Assembly: GCF_012844305.1 (NCBI RefSeq)
Contig: NZ_JABANE010000048.1
Coordinates: 1 to 64,000 of the forward strand
DNA length: 64,000 bases
Reading direction: 5' to 3'
Source: Flammeovirga aprica JL-4
GTDB lineage: Bacteria; Bacteroidota; Bacteroidia; Cytophagales; Flammeovirgaceae
Shown here: positions 20,297 through 30,105 of the stretch, piece after piece
Layout of the letters: every line of letters starts with the position of its first letter
Numbering within the stretch: position 1 is the first letter of the stretch
The notes under the pieces: model-generated
What the model was told of the DNA's origin: nothing
Databases searched by the model: none
What the model saw: the letters and a program-made list of their open reading frames with translations, nothing else
Made by a program: the position numbers and the translations under genes

Positions 20297-22192
20297 TCAC
20301 TGTTTTAAAAAATTGAATTTATAGAGCATATACGGACTTTTAACTTTTAATATATAAATACCTGGTTGAAGATCGCTTACATTTACTTTTGAAGGATTGA
20401 TGATATTTTGTTCTAACTCTATTTCTCCTGTTGAATTATAAATTCCCAAAGAATATTCTCCGTCAGGAAGATCTATGTTCAAATAATCTTTAGTTGGATT
20501 GGGATAAACAAGAATATCTGATGCTGTATAAGATTGAATTGAAAGGTTATTAGCTGTTCTTGAGTTATCTAAAATGAAATTCCATTTCTGATTATCATTA
20601 TCTAGATTTTTACTCCAAATATGTAATTTATTATCGTCGGGCCTTACATCAAGTGCTTGAGATGTACAATGAACAGGCACTATGTTGTATGAATTACCAT
20701 TTGCTTCAATCCTCCATCTTTGGTGATTAGCTGATGCCTGTGAATAAGTAGAAACAAGTGCACCGTTATTACATTGTGCATTTGGCACTTCCAGATACTT
20801 ATCTCCATCCCAAGTCGCATATAATTTTATGGTATAAATATCATCATACAAATGATCAATTGTCCATCTTTGATCGTTGTAATTATCTGGAATGACATCA
20901 ACAGCATCCCAGTTAGCCCAATTGGTTGCACCTAAATTATAACCATTTGCAATAGATCGAATTTCATAAGTCCCATTTGGTAAAATTGGACCTGATTTTA
21001 CTACTACATTAGAAACAGTTTCATTATCAATATTTTGAGTCCAATCAGTACCAACGGGCCTTATACTCACCTTCCAAGAATAATCATTACCTTCAACGGG
21101 AAGATTATTTAAATTTAAAGTAAGTTTTTTTATTCCTGACCCAGCAACAACTGTTTCTTTTGCAGACGCTAGCCAGCTATTTCCTGACCACATTTCTACA
21201 ACTATATCTCTGCTTGTGTTTGCATAATAACTCACTTCTACGTCATAAGTATTCTTTGGAGTTATAGTCATAGGTGGATTATATAAACTAACCGTTTCGG
21301 TACTAGAATCTGATAACTTCCAAGTTCTTACCCAATCATACTTTGTGGTTCTATCTTCCCAGCTTCCGTTCATACCACCATCACTTGGAGTAGGATTCCA
21401 ATCATATGTTTCGGTGACAAGCTTAATATACATATCAATATCAAAAGGTGCTGCTGGAGTTACAGTATATTGATAAACTCCATCTAGGTAAAAAAGAATT
21501 TCATCAGCACTTTTCCACCATGCACCGTAAACATGATAATCATCATACACTTTCCCACTCATTTTGGTATTATTCCCATTTGATCCTTGTGGTTCCCCAC
21601 AAGATACATTCCGGCTATGTGTATTTGAGTGCATGGATTGGTCAAAACCTTGTGTCCATGATGCTGTAGAATTTACATAGCCTACACACTCTTGAATATC
21701 TAACTCTGTTACACGTTTATCACAACCAGCACCTTCATTTTTATAATTAATCAGCCAAAAAGTAGATGACAAAAAAGTTTTATTTGCCTTCATTCTACAT
21801 TCTATAAAATCACCTACAGTCACTTTATTCTGAGAAATTACATGACCACATGCATGCGTAAATGTTGTACCATTTACTATTTCAGGAGATGATAATTTAT
21901 AATTAGTAATACATAGGTTGCCAGAATTTATACTCACAGTATTCTCTTTAAACAATCCGGGGGCTCTCCCCACCCATCTTGTCGGGTCTGTATTTTTCCA
22001 TTTAGAAGAATTCAAACTAGAACTGGAAAAATCATCTGAAAGGTTTTCTCTTTTCTCCCAAGTTTTCCCTGCAGGAATTGGGTCATTTCCTTGTTGAAAA
22101 TAAGGTTGTGAATAACTCGAAAATGAAATAAATAAAAGAAATAATATACTATAAAAAAAAGAACATTTCATATTCATAATAATCGTTTTCAT
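20297..22192 (-). CDS. Secreted GH16 glycoside hydrolase (agarase-like) with ricin-type lectin and T9SS domains
   Basis: 631 aa. After a signal peptide (to about residue 29) comes a GH16 catalytic domain with the retaining-hydrolase motif ELDIQE, giving nucleophile Glu163, Asp165 and acid/base Glu168. Flanking segments (RWVGRAPGLFKEN; WNPTPSDGGMNGSW) resemble the marine agarase/porphyranase branch of GH16. A beta-sandwich carbohydrate-binding-like region (about 300-405) and a ricin B-type beta-trefoil with QRW/QKW repeats (about 405-545) follow. The last 75 residues are a T9SS sorting domain (LVYPNPTKDYLNI ... LQPGIYILKV). It should hydrolyse an algal galactan such as agar outside the cell; the exact polysaccharide is inferred. 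An alternative start at the eighth codon (MKCSFF) gives an equally good signal peptide. Confidence 0.9.
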   Translation of the reverse strand: MKTIIMNMKCSFFYSILFLLFISFSSYSQPYFQQGNDPIPAGKTWEKRENLSDDFSSSSLNSSKWKNTDPTRWVGRAPGLFKENTVSINSGNLCITNYKLSSPEIVNGTTFTHACGHVISQNKVTVGDFIECRMKANKTFLSSTFWLINYKNEGAGCDKRVTELDIQECVGYVNSTASWTQGFDQSMHSNTHSRNVSCGEPQGSNGNNTKMSGKVYDDYHVYGAWWKSADEILFYLDGVYQYTVTPAAPFDIDMYIKLVTETYDWNPTPSDGGMNGSWEDRTTKYDWVRTWKLSDSSTETVSLYNPPMTITPKNTYDVEVSYYANTSRDIVVEMWSGNSWLASAKETVVAGSGIKKLTLNLNNLPVEGNDYSWKVSIRPVGTDWTQNIDNETVSNVVVKSGPILPNGTYEIRSIANGYNLGATNWANWDAVDVIPDNYNDQRWTIDHLYDDIYTIKLYATWDGDKYLEVPNAQCNNGALVSTYSQASANHQRWRIEANGNSYNIVPVHCTSQALDVRPDDNKLHIWSKNLDNDNQKWNFILDNSRTANNLSIQSYTASDILVYPNPTKDYLNIDLPDGEYSLGIYNSTGEIELEQNIINPSKVNVSDLQPGIYILKVKSPYMLYKFNFLKQ

Positions 22193-22405
22193 TGGATTTT
22201 TGAGTAGATATAAAACCTATTTTTAAAAGATAATTGGTTATTTTAAGCCTAGAGTAAATAATACACATTAATAAAAAGAAAATTAAATTATAAATAAAAA
22301 TAACAAATATTCAATGGCAAAATTGAAATTATATTACAAATAATGCAACTATTACCCTAGACTTTGAAATAAAAATTCAACTAAATTACATACATTTACT
22401 TTAAA

Positions 22406-24202
22406 TTATTCAACAAGTATTTTCTTTAAAATAGACTTCCCTTTTTTGTCAATTATTTTAATAAAATACAATCCTTTTTTGTAATCGGACACAGATATTT
22501 CCGATACTTTACTATTGACTTTATGGCTTGTTACTAACTGACCATTTGTGGAATATATTCGAATTTCACCATCCAAATATTCCTCACTGTATATCTTAAA
22601 TTCAGAACTAGCAGGATTGGGATATACTGTTAATTCAATCTCATCTTCTACACTGCTGTTATTTTTTCTAAAACTAGATGAATCATTTGACGAACTTAAA
22701 AAGTCTAATGCTTTCTGGGCATCTATCAGACCTGAACCCAATCTATTTTCATAACCAGGGTTATATTGATCAATGTTATTAGCACCATATCTCAAACTAA
22801 ATTCCAATTCTAGTGGAGTTATATGATGTTTGTACTTTGAAAGTACTAATGCTGCTACACCTACAACATGAGGCGCTGCCATTGAGGTGCCACCTGCGTA
22901 ACCATAACTAGAATTAGGCATAGTAGATAATACAGCAGTAGTATCACCAATGAAAATCCCATGACCACCAGGAGCAGATAAATCTACCCAAGAACTATAG
23001 GTTGAATAATCTGCCTTTTTACTATCCGCACCAATACTCGTTACAGCCAATACATTTATATAACACGCTGGCCACATGACTACGTCTGCACCATCATTTC
23101 CTGTACAAAATACTACTAAGCCTCCTTTCATTGGACTCCCTGCATAGTTACCGGCTTCGATAATAAAATAATTTATAGCATCTATAGTAGATTGTTCATA
23201 CAAGTCTGGCACTCCAAAAGTCCATGAGTTTTGAGAAATTACAGCACCATTATCAGCGGCATAAACATATGACATTCCTACATTAAAACTATCTAACCAA
23301 TCAAGTGTCATCATCTTCACTCCTGTTCCATTGCTGCCCCCTGCTATACCTGACACTCCAATTCCGTTATCATTTTCAGCTCCAATGATCCCTGCAATGT
23401 GTGTTGCATGAAAATGAGGAATAACACCTGACGAATCTTCCCTAAAATTCCATCCATTTACATCATCAATATACCCATTACCATCATCATCTACTCCTGG
23501 TGTCCCATTCAATTCAGCTTCATTTACCCAGATATTATTCTGAAGATCAGGATGATTAACATCAACTCCATAATCATGGATTGAAACGATTATATCAGAT
23601 GCATTTTGTTGTATATCCCACCCTGCATACATGTTTATGTCGGCAGGACTTGGAGAAATTCCTAACTGTCCAGTATTATGAAAATTCCATTGTTGACCTA
23701 GAAAAGGGTCATTAAAGTAGTTATTATTGCTCATTGAAAAAGTCTTTATCTCCTTATCAGTAAGCATTTTATAATCTCCATCATTAGTAAGCTTTTTTTC
23801 ATAAAAGCCTTCAACAATATCAAAAATTGATAACGCTGAAAACTCCTCTATAAGATTAAGGATAGTTGAACTTTCATCAACATCCAAGGTGTACCAAAGA
23901 TGTAAACCATGCTTTTTATGCTTATTTTCTAATGATGCATTGGTACTTCTGGGAAAAAGTCTCTTTAAATTTCGACCTTTATGTTTAGTGATTTTGCTTC
24001 TTAGTTGTTCTCTTTTTTCTACATCTAAGGATTGTAATAAAAGATCAAGTTTACTTGTTGATTCATTTTGCCCCGCAATAAGTTCTGTTTTGAGTTTGAA
24101 CTTCAAAATACCTTTCCTGACTCCATTTTCAAAAACCGCATTTTGAGCTGATAAATGAAAAGTAAATAATGAAAGGAATAAAAAAAATAAAGAATTTTTC
24201 AT
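22406..24202 (-). CDS. Secreted S8 subtilisin-like protease with T9SS sorting domain
   Basis: 598 aa with a signal peptide (MKNSLFFLFLSLFTFHLSAQ), a prodomain to about residue 165 and a subtilase domain with the full triad: Asp210 in IHDYGVDVNHPDL, His265 in HFHATHIAG and Ser440 in GGTSMAAPHV. The motif after Asp210 is Asp-Tyr-Gly instead of the usual Asp-Ser/Thr-Gly. An Asp/Asn-rich loop (GVDDDGNGYIDDVNGW), typical of calcium-binding Bacteroidota subtilases, lies between Asp and His. The C-terminal 75 residues are a T9SS domain (TVYPNPASSEFKI ... YKKGLYFIKI). It is exported and probably degrades extracellular protein. It is the third secreted enzyme in a row on this strand, but gaps of 200-320 bp and separate terminators argue against one operon. 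Confidence 0.92.
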   Translation of the reverse strand: MKNSLFFLFLSLFTFHLSAQNAVFENGVRKGILKFKLKTELIAGQNESTSKLDLLLQSLDVEKREQLRSKITKHKGRNLKRLFPRSTNASLENKHKKHGLHLWYTLDVDESSTILNLIEEFSALSIFDIVEGFYEKKLTNDGDYKMLTDKEIKTFSMSNNNYFNDPFLGQQWNFHNTGQLGISPSPADINMYAGWDIQQNASDIIVSIHDYGVDVNHPDLQNNIWVNEAELNGTPGVDDDGNGYIDDVNGWNFREDSSGVIPHFHATHIAGIIGAENDNGIGVSGIAGGSNGTGVKMMTLDWLDSFNVGMSYVYAADNGAVISQNSWTFGVPDLYEQSTIDAINYFIIEAGNYAGSPMKGGLVVFCTGNDGADVVMWPACYINVLAVTSIGADSKKADYSTYSSWVDLSAPGGHGIFIGDTTAVLSTMPNSSYGYAGGTSMAAPHVVGVAALVLSKYKHHITPLELEFSLRYGANNIDQYNPGYENRLGSGLIDAQKALDFLSSSNDSSSFRKNNSSVEDEIELTVYPNPASSEFKIYSEEYLDGEIRIYSTNGQLVTSHKVNSKVSEISVSDYKKGLYFIKIIDKKGKSILKKILVE

Positions 24203-25220
24203 ACAGTTTTTGGTTTTGATAATTTAATTTAAAAACTCCGTGTATAGAAATAAAAGCTTATTATAATCTAGTAGTACAGGTTAATAATAAACATAGAATT
24301 TTAAGTAATTGTACGATCACATATGGAAAATCAAATACTAGCTAACGTAAAATAACATACTACACAAATCAATATAGCAGTCAGACTTATATATTTGATC
24401 TTTCTAGGTGAGTTCAAAATTCTTTTATTTGGAGTTCAATCATCAAAAACAACGCGATTCTCGAACTACATCAAAAGCAAGATGTACTCTGTCAATTTAA
24501 AATTTATTTTAGCTTTTGGGTTAAGTAGCTTCCTAAATGGTCACTTTTATTTTTTATTCATGCTGGTTTACCACATTTCCAAAATTTTATCTACCGTTGG
24601 TTAGTTGATAATAAACATTAAAAACTAACCCTCGGTTAAATAATCATACGATAAGAAAGCACTGTTATGAGTATTTTAAGTAAACCTATAGCTCACAACA
24701 TTTCACTCCTATCGATATGACACTATTTAGACAATCTTACTTATTAGACTAAAGAAGTTTAAAATGTCACCACCACAATCGAAAAACTATTGTTAACCAA
24801 AGTTAATATAAAAAATAAGCTATCAGTAATACCAATAGCTTATAAATAGATTCAAAAAATGTTATGTAAGTTTCCAACTTATCTTTAAGTAAAAAATGTT
24901 TTCCGACTTAATTATAATTCGAATATTTATTAATTATAAAATAATATTCGAAATAGATTTAGAAATAAACCACCAGCTAAACTGATGGTCTATAAGATAC
25001 TACTTTAATATTCTCTTTACTCAATTATTAGATAAAATAATTAAAATTTGCCACCATATTTTATTGCAAATAATAGTTAATATATGAATTTTGTGAAGAA
25101 ATAAATATGTGATTATTTATTCATTTTATAATTAAAATTACATTTGATTTTATTAACTATCATAGATGGTTATAAATAAAATATATTTAGTCAAATAGAT
25201 AACAATAACATAATGAACTC
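24203..25220. other. One-kilobase divergent intergenic region
   Basis: This AT-rich stretch separates divergently transcribed genes and should hold both promoters. It contains one dispersed palindrome (24970-24988). A 69-codon TTG-started frame at 24395-24604 has no supporting features. I see no RNA gene. Confidence 0.5.
24970..24988. repeat. Dispersed palindrome, second copy
   Basis: CCACCAG, 5-nt loop, CTGATGG (one mismatch). It is a diverged relative of the palindromes at 10957 and 27412. Confidence 0.45.
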
Positions 25221-27230
25221 ATGAAAAAAACATTATTCATTATCATCTCTCTATTAGGTATTAGTGTTAGTACTCAAAGTCAGAACACTGAAGACTATTT
25301 TATATTTGTAATAGAAGAAGAAGGAAGTACTACTTCATTTTATGCTAACACTCTTTCTTTTTTTGAGATTGACTGGGAGAACAATAATAAATGGGAAAAA
25401 GTAACTACTGAAGGACTAGAAAGAATTTCCTATAAATATGTTACTGCACCAGATACAATAAAAATACGTGGAGTATTAAATGAGTTTAGAGCCCCTAATG
25501 ATATTATTGATGTTGTTCAGTGGGGGAATGTGGGATTTAATAGTTTAAAAATGGCATTTAGAAAATGTCACAAACTTGTTGAATTCAGTGCTACAGATAC
25601 TCCTAACCTCTCCATGGTACGTTCCATGAACAAAGCTTTTGCGAGTTCTAAAAAGTTCAATGGTGATTTAAGTAACTGGGATGTGTCAAACATAACAACA
25701 ATGAATAATGCTTTTTTTGGAGCTGATGCGTTTAACGGAGACATCAGTACATGGGATGTTTCTTCAGTAGAAGATATGAGATTTATGTTCACTCGTGCTT
25801 ATAATTTCAATTGTGATATAAGTAACTGGGATGTGTCTAAAGTTAAAAATATGAGAAGCATGTTTAATAATGCGAAAAATTTTAATATTGATCTTAGTGG
25901 GTGGGATATATCCTCAGCTGAAAATATCAATTCAATGTTTTTTGAAGCATCATCTTTTAATCAAGACCTAAGTGGATGGAATATTTCCAACGTCTACAAA
26001 ATGTTTGATATTTTCAAAGGTACAATTATACCTACTAAAACATACGACAAAATATTAATAAGTTGGGCTAGTCAAGACGTTCAAGATTCAGTTAGTTTTG
26101 CAATTTCTACCACCTATTGTGATGGTGATGCTATGGATGCAAGAAGAAATTTAGTGTATGATCACAATTGGAACATTAAAGATCATGGACCATGTGATGA
26201 CTATAATTTCATATTTGAAGTTGAGGGAAATGCATACGATTCCATTGAATTTCATGCTCAAAGTGTAAATACATTTTATGTGGACTGGGAAAACAATGAT
26301 AAATGGGAAGAGGTAAACACTGACAGTTTACTTATTTCAGTAAGTCATTATTTTGAAGAAAAGCCTGATACTATAAAAATTAAAGGTGATCTCAATAAAT
26401 TTGAAGCTCCAAAAAATAGTATTGATGTAATTCAATGGGGCGATCTTGCTTTTACAACAATGGACTTTATGTTCCATAAATGTAAATTAATTACAGACTT
26501 TTCTGCCCAAGATACTCCAAACCTATCAAGAGTAAGTTCGATGAAATATACTTTTGCCAGCACCTCCTTATTTAATGGTGATATAAGTAATTGGGATGTT
26601 TCAAACGTTGTATCAATGCGATCTACTTTTGCAAACGCCAAGCATTTTAATGCTAACATAAGTGATTGGGATGTTTCTAGTGTACAAAATATGAAAAGCC
26701 TATTTTATAATGCTTCCTCATTTAACTCTGATATTAGTGAATGGGATGTTTCTTCTGTAACTAATATGGCAAATATGTTTTATCAAACCTATCAATTTAC
26801 AACCGATAACTATGATAATTTATTAAGAGAATGGAGTAAGCTACCACTCCAAAAAAATGTGAAATTTGTAGTATACACACCGTATTGCAACAGTGAAAAC
26901 GAAAGACAATCTATTGTCGATAATTATGGTTGGGAGATTCATGATGGAGGCAGTGATTGCTCATCGACTTTTAATTCTTCTAACAGGACCAAAACAAATG
27001 GTATGATAAAAGACGAACTAGATCTTACTTCAGGATTTTTTGAAGGAGATATTTATTGGTTATTATATGACTTTAATGGCAATATTATAGATACAGGTTA
27101 CTCCTATTTGAAAAAAGGTGAGAAACTAAAATGGTGGGAATTTCAAAAGAATTTTAATCAAGCAGGTATTCTGAAGGTCTATGATACAAATGAAAGAGTC
27201 AGCATTATTAAATTCATCAAACAACCTTAA
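25221..27230 (+). CDS. BspA/DUF285 repeat surface protein, two modules
   Basis: 669 aa with a signal peptide (MKKTLFIIISLLGISVSTQS). Two modules, starting near residues 25 and 335, each begin with a PKD-like beta domain (FFEIDWENNNKWEKV ... TIKIRG ... VVQWGN). This leads into 25-residue DUF285 repeats of the form [20 protein letters not shown] and a closing segment with two cysteines (YCDGDAMDARRNL ... GPCDD). The C-terminus has the special sorting-domain-like end shared with the array at 34.8-50.5 kb ([30 protein letters not shown]). DUF285 proteins form leucine-rich-repeat-like solenoids on bacterial surfaces and usually mediate adhesion. This copy is on the opposite strand, 7.6 kb from the array, and more diverged. 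Confidence 0.85.
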   Translation: MKKTLFIIISLLGISVSTQSQNTEDYFIFVIEEEGSTTSFYANTLSFFEIDWENNNKWEKVTTEGLERISYKYVTAPDTIKIRGVLNEFRAPNDIIDVVQWGNVGFNSLKMAFRKCHKLVEFSATDTPNLSMVRSMNKAFASSKKFNGDLSNWDVSNITTMNNAFFGADAFNGDISTWDVSSVEDMRFMFTRAYNFNCDISNWDVSKVKNMRSMFNNAKNFNIDLSGWDISSAENINSMFFEASSFNQDLSGWNISNVYKMFDIFKGTIIPTKTYDKILISWASQDVQDSVSFAISTTYCDGDAMDARRNLVYDHNWNIKDHGPCDDYNFIFEVEGNAYDSIEFHAQSVNTFYVDWENNDKWEEVNTDSLLISVSHYFEEKPDTIKIKGDLNKFEAPKNSIDVIQWGDLAFTTMDFMFHKCKLITDFSAQDTPNLSRVSSMKYTFASTSLFNGDISNWDVSNVVSMRSTFANAKHFNANISDWDVSSVQNMKSLFYNASSFNSDISEWDVSSVTNMANMFYQTYQFTTDNYDNLLREWSKLPLQKNVKFVVYTPYCNSENERQSIVDNYGWEIHDGGSDCSSTFNSSNRTKTNGMIKDELDLTSGFFEGDIYWLLYDFNGNIIDTGYSYLKKGEKLKWWEFQKNFNQAGILKVYDTNERVSIIKFIKQP

Positions 27231-27411
27231 TAACTCCCTTCCTATCAATGAAAATTAAATGAAAAAAATTCTACTTATCACAGTTAGAAGTTTTAAAAAT
27301 ATAACCAGTAATTATCAATTAAAATTATTCTTTCCCCGTCGTGTTAAGTATATGAAATACTGTATGTTTTTATTATTCTATTCGAATAATTAGTTTATCA
27401 TTTGATAATTT

Positions 27412-27436
27412 AAGTCACCAATTATGTTGGTGGCTT
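27412..27436. repeat. Dispersed palindrome, third copy
   Basis: A 10-bp stem, AAGTCACCAA with TTGGTGGCTT (one G-U), loop TTATG. No T run follows on the plus strand, so it fits the dispersed repeat family better than a terminator, though it lies 180 bp after the DUF285 gene. Confidence 0.5.
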
Positions 27437-27481
27437 AATTCGTTTATAATTGATAAGGTTATTTCTCTAATTCTTATAGAC

Positions 27482-27544
27482 AAAAATGGAGCTATTACAC
27501 AGCACAGAACTATAAATTAAGCTCTGCCTAGTAATAACTCCATT
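27482..27544 (-). terminator. Large structured terminator after the first globin gene
   Basis: On the minus strand a 14-bp stem (27531-27544 with 27485-27498, one mismatch on the plus strand that becomes a G-U pair) encloses a 32-nt loop with its own 7-bp stem (CAGAGCT with AGTTCTG), and the whole is followed by five T. It begins 19 nt after the stop codon. Confidence 0.75.
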
Positions 27545-27563
27545 CATACTAATTATAAATTAT

Positions 27564-28016
27564 TTATGGATGTGCAACATTTTCTACTATTAGTTTATTA
27601 TTGGTCATAAGCTCAGAAACAATAATAAGTAGATTTTTCCATGCTCTATGCACTTTTATTGTCCAAACATTACCTAGCCTATCTTCCAATGCATGAAGAA
27701 AGGCAACAATGGCAATTTCATAATTATGATCTTTTACTTCATAACGCCGTGTATGCCTTTTTCCAAGTTCTTGTATTAGGTAAACCAAATGATCCAAATC
27801 GTTGAGGTTATATACTAAAAAGCCTATCACATCCATCAACTTTTTACGTTGCTCCCTCATATCTGAAGAGAATAATCTCCTTAGAGAGGGATCCAATTCA
27901 AATAACTTATTATAGAAAGCCTTGGCTACATCATCTGTGCTTCTCTCAATCAAAGCATATGTTTCCTGAATAAGTCCAATTTGCTCTGAATTGATAGAAA
28001 TAGTTTCAGTTTTCAT
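27564..28016 (-). CDS. Single-domain globin, copy 1
   Basis: A 150-aa heme protein of the bacterial globin family, without a reductase domain. The predicted proximal heme ligand is His88 in LGKRHTRRY, the distal E7 position is Gln56 and the conserved CD1 phenylalanine is Phe49. Such proteins bind O2 or NO in the cytoplasm and serve in respiration under low oxygen or NO detoxification. I chose the ATG at 28016 (MKTETISIN) because the paralogue at 30106-30555 starts at the same place; the upstream 24 codons in the longer frame are AT-rich leader. It lies downstream of the amylase gene on the same strand. Confidence 0.88.
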   Translation of the reverse strand: MKTETISINSEQIGLIQETYALIERSTDDVAKAFYNKLFELDPSLRRLFSSDMREQRKKLMDVIGFLVYNLNDLDHLVYLIQELGKRHTRRYEVKDHNYEIAIVAFLHALEDRLGNVWTIKVHRAWKNLLIIVSELMTNNKLIVENVAHP

Positions 28017-28207
28017 TTTATAAAAGTTTAAATAGTTAATAAAACGGAAAAAAAATATTAAACAACTATACAACAGACAGATAATCATTATATAGTATCA
28101 TATTGTATAGTCCCCGTTTATCTATTTAGAGATGAATTTTGAAAAATATAACCACATAACATTGTTAATATTTTAAAACCATCCTTGAAAAGTGAAAACA
28201 AACTGAT

Positions 28208-29743
28208 TTAAAACGTTTGAATAGCTTCAAAGACTATAGTTGAATAGGGAGACAAACAAATATTGCAATCCATATCGATTGTGTTTTCTGTGGATGAATT
28301 ATATGTCATAATAAAATCAATGCTATCTGTAAGAGTTACATTCTTTTTTTCTCTAGATAAATTAATAATGACGTATAAACTTTCTGATTTGTAAGTTCTC
28401 TTAAAAGCTACAATTGAGGATGGTGGGAATTCCTTGAAAGATATATAATCTATTGTTCCCAACATCAAGGAAGATTTTGATTTCCTGAGCTGTATCAATC
28501 TTCTGTAATGATGAAATAAAGAATTAGGGTCTTTTTTTTGGGTATCTACATTTTGAGTTTTTCCAGGTCGATTGTAGATTGAAGGAATCCAATTCGTCTT
28601 CCCAAAATTAGAATCACTCCATAAAATAGGTTCCCTGATGTATTCATCTGGTTTTTCTCCTTTCATCCCAACTTCTTCCCCATAATATAAAAAAGGAGTG
28701 CCAGGAAAAGTCAGTAACATCGATGAGGCAATTTTTGCTTTATCAATGTCATTATTTAATTGAGAAAGAATTCTATTTTGGTCATGATTAGAAAGAAAAG
28801 TACAATTATAAAAACCTGTTTCTCTATTCTTTTTATGAGAGTCATAATTCTTGAAATTTCTAACCATATCTACTGCCCTCTCTGCAATACAAGATTCCAT
28901 TATTTCATAACTTAACTGAAAGTTAAAAAGTGCAGGAAGAGCCTTGAAATAAGGAGAAATTTCATCAAAACCTCCCCAAACCTCACCCACTAAGAATACA
29001 TCTCTCTTAACAGAAAAAAGCTCATTTCTTAGTTCTTTTAAAAAAGAAATATTCTTCTCTTCATCTGTTTCAAAAATATGTTTAGCGGCATCAAGTCTAA
29101 AGCCATCAATCCCTATTGAGTTAATCCACCATTTCGCCACATTAAAAATTCTTAACTTTACCTCTTCATTATCAAAGTTGAGGTCAGGCATCGTTTTCCA
29201 AAAATAGGAATAGTATCTTTTAGAATCGGAAGGATTATATGGGTTTAATGACCAAGGTATTTTATTATCAGAGTCACTTGTAACCTGTCTTTCCCAACGG
29301 CCTTGAGCTTTTGCTTTATCAACAGTTTTCCATTCATAAAAATCTCGATATTTATTTTTTATTAGTTTACCATCCGCTAACTCAATAATATCTCCTTTGC
29401 ATGATTCTACAAACCATGGATGCCTCGTTGAGGTATGATTAATTACAAAATCAAGAATTACCTTGATCTTTAACTGATGTGCTTTTTCTATTAAATGTTT
29501 TAAGTCATTTATAGAACCATAATCTTCGTCAATCTGATAATGGTCTGTTATATCATATTTATGATAAGAAACACCTTGTGTTACAGGCATAAGCAAAATC
29601 ATAGTAATACCCAAATCATGAAGGTATTCTAATTTATTTACCACACCTAAAATGTCACCAACATCATCTCCATTTGAATCTGCGAATGAACGAACGAAGA
29701 TTTGGTATACTATTTCATTAGTGCTTTTTATACTATTTGTCAT
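28208..29743 (-). CDS. GH13 alpha-amylase family enzyme
   Basis: 511 aa with no signal peptide, so cytoplasmic. GH13 regions are visible in order: VILDFVINHTS (region I), GFRLDAAKH with nucleophile Asp218 (II), FLVGEVWGG with acid/base Glu254 (III) and FLSNHDQNR with Asp321 (IV). The early block DSNGDDVGDILGVVNKLEYL resembles the calcium-binding N-terminal loop of oligo-1,6-glucosidases and trehalose-type enzymes. The C-terminal roughly 90 residues form the usual beta domain. It probably hydrolyses or transfers glucose from short alpha-glucans. I chose ATG 29743 over an upstream in-frame TTG. It is placed between two globin genes, an odd neighbourhood with no obvious functional link. Confidence 0.9.
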   Translation of the reverse strand: MTNSIKSTNEIVYQIFVRSFADSNGDDVGDILGVVNKLEYLHDLGITMILLMPVTQGVSYHKYDITDHYQIDEDYGSINDLKHLIEKAHQLKIKVILDFVINHTSTRHPWFVESCKGDIIELADGKLIKNKYRDFYEWKTVDKAKAQGRWERQVTSDSDNKIPWSLNPYNPSDSKRYYSYFWKTMPDLNFDNEEVKLRIFNVAKWWINSIGIDGFRLDAAKHIFETDEEKNISFLKELRNELFSVKRDVFLVGEVWGGFDEISPYFKALPALFNFQLSYEIMESCIAERAVDMVRNFKNYDSHKKNRETGFYNCTFLSNHDQNRILSQLNNDIDKAKIASSMLLTFPGTPFLYYGEEVGMKGEKPDEYIREPILWSDSNFGKTNWIPSIYNRPGKTQNVDTQKKDPNSLFHHYRRLIQLRKSKSSLMLGTIDYISFKEFPPSSIVAFKRTYKSESLYVIINLSREKKNVTLTDSIDFIMTYNSSTENTIDMDCNICLSPYSTIVFEAIQTF

Positions 29744-29840
29744 AAGATAAGTCGTCAAAAAAATAATAACAATTCAATCCTACTGTTCATGGTATGTTCT
29801 ACTTTGAATTGTTCTTGTATTACTTATATTTTGATTATTC

Positions 29841-29884
29841 TAAGTACTAAGAAAAAAGAAAACGGACTTTTTCCCTAGTACTTA
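29841..29884 (-). terminator. 18-bp hairpin between globin 2 and the amylase gene
   Basis: Arms 29841-29858 and 29867-29884 pair over 18 bp on the minus strand (two G-U pairs) with an 8-nt loop. The stem is A/T-patterned like a terminator but lacks a T run after it, and it lies 220 nt past the globin stop and about 100 nt before the amylase start. It could be a terminator or a leader structure. Nothing else is recognised in 29744-30105. Confidence 0.5.
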
Positions 29885-30105
29885 CATATAATCCCTTTTT
29901 TAAAAAATCAGTTTCAAAATATTAAAGTTTAACTTTTACGAATAAAACCCTGCCCTATTCACACATCTTTCAATAACAGATTTAGTTTAGCAGCGTAATA
30001 CCCGTAAATAATATGTCGTTATTCAGTTTAGAATTAATCAGTGATTATAATTTTACTCATAGTACATTAGTTCTACAAATATTATTGAGTAGCCTGTTAA
30101 TTGTT

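Noticed and set aside
24395-24604. 69-codon TTG-started frame in the 1-kb intergenic region
   Set aside because: No recognisable motif and no good start; other frames show fragments as plausible as this one, so it is not supported as a gene.
28017-28088. Longer start for globin copy 1 with a hydrophobic N-terminus
   Set aside because: The extra codons have no match in the paralogue; the alignment begins at the inner ATG.
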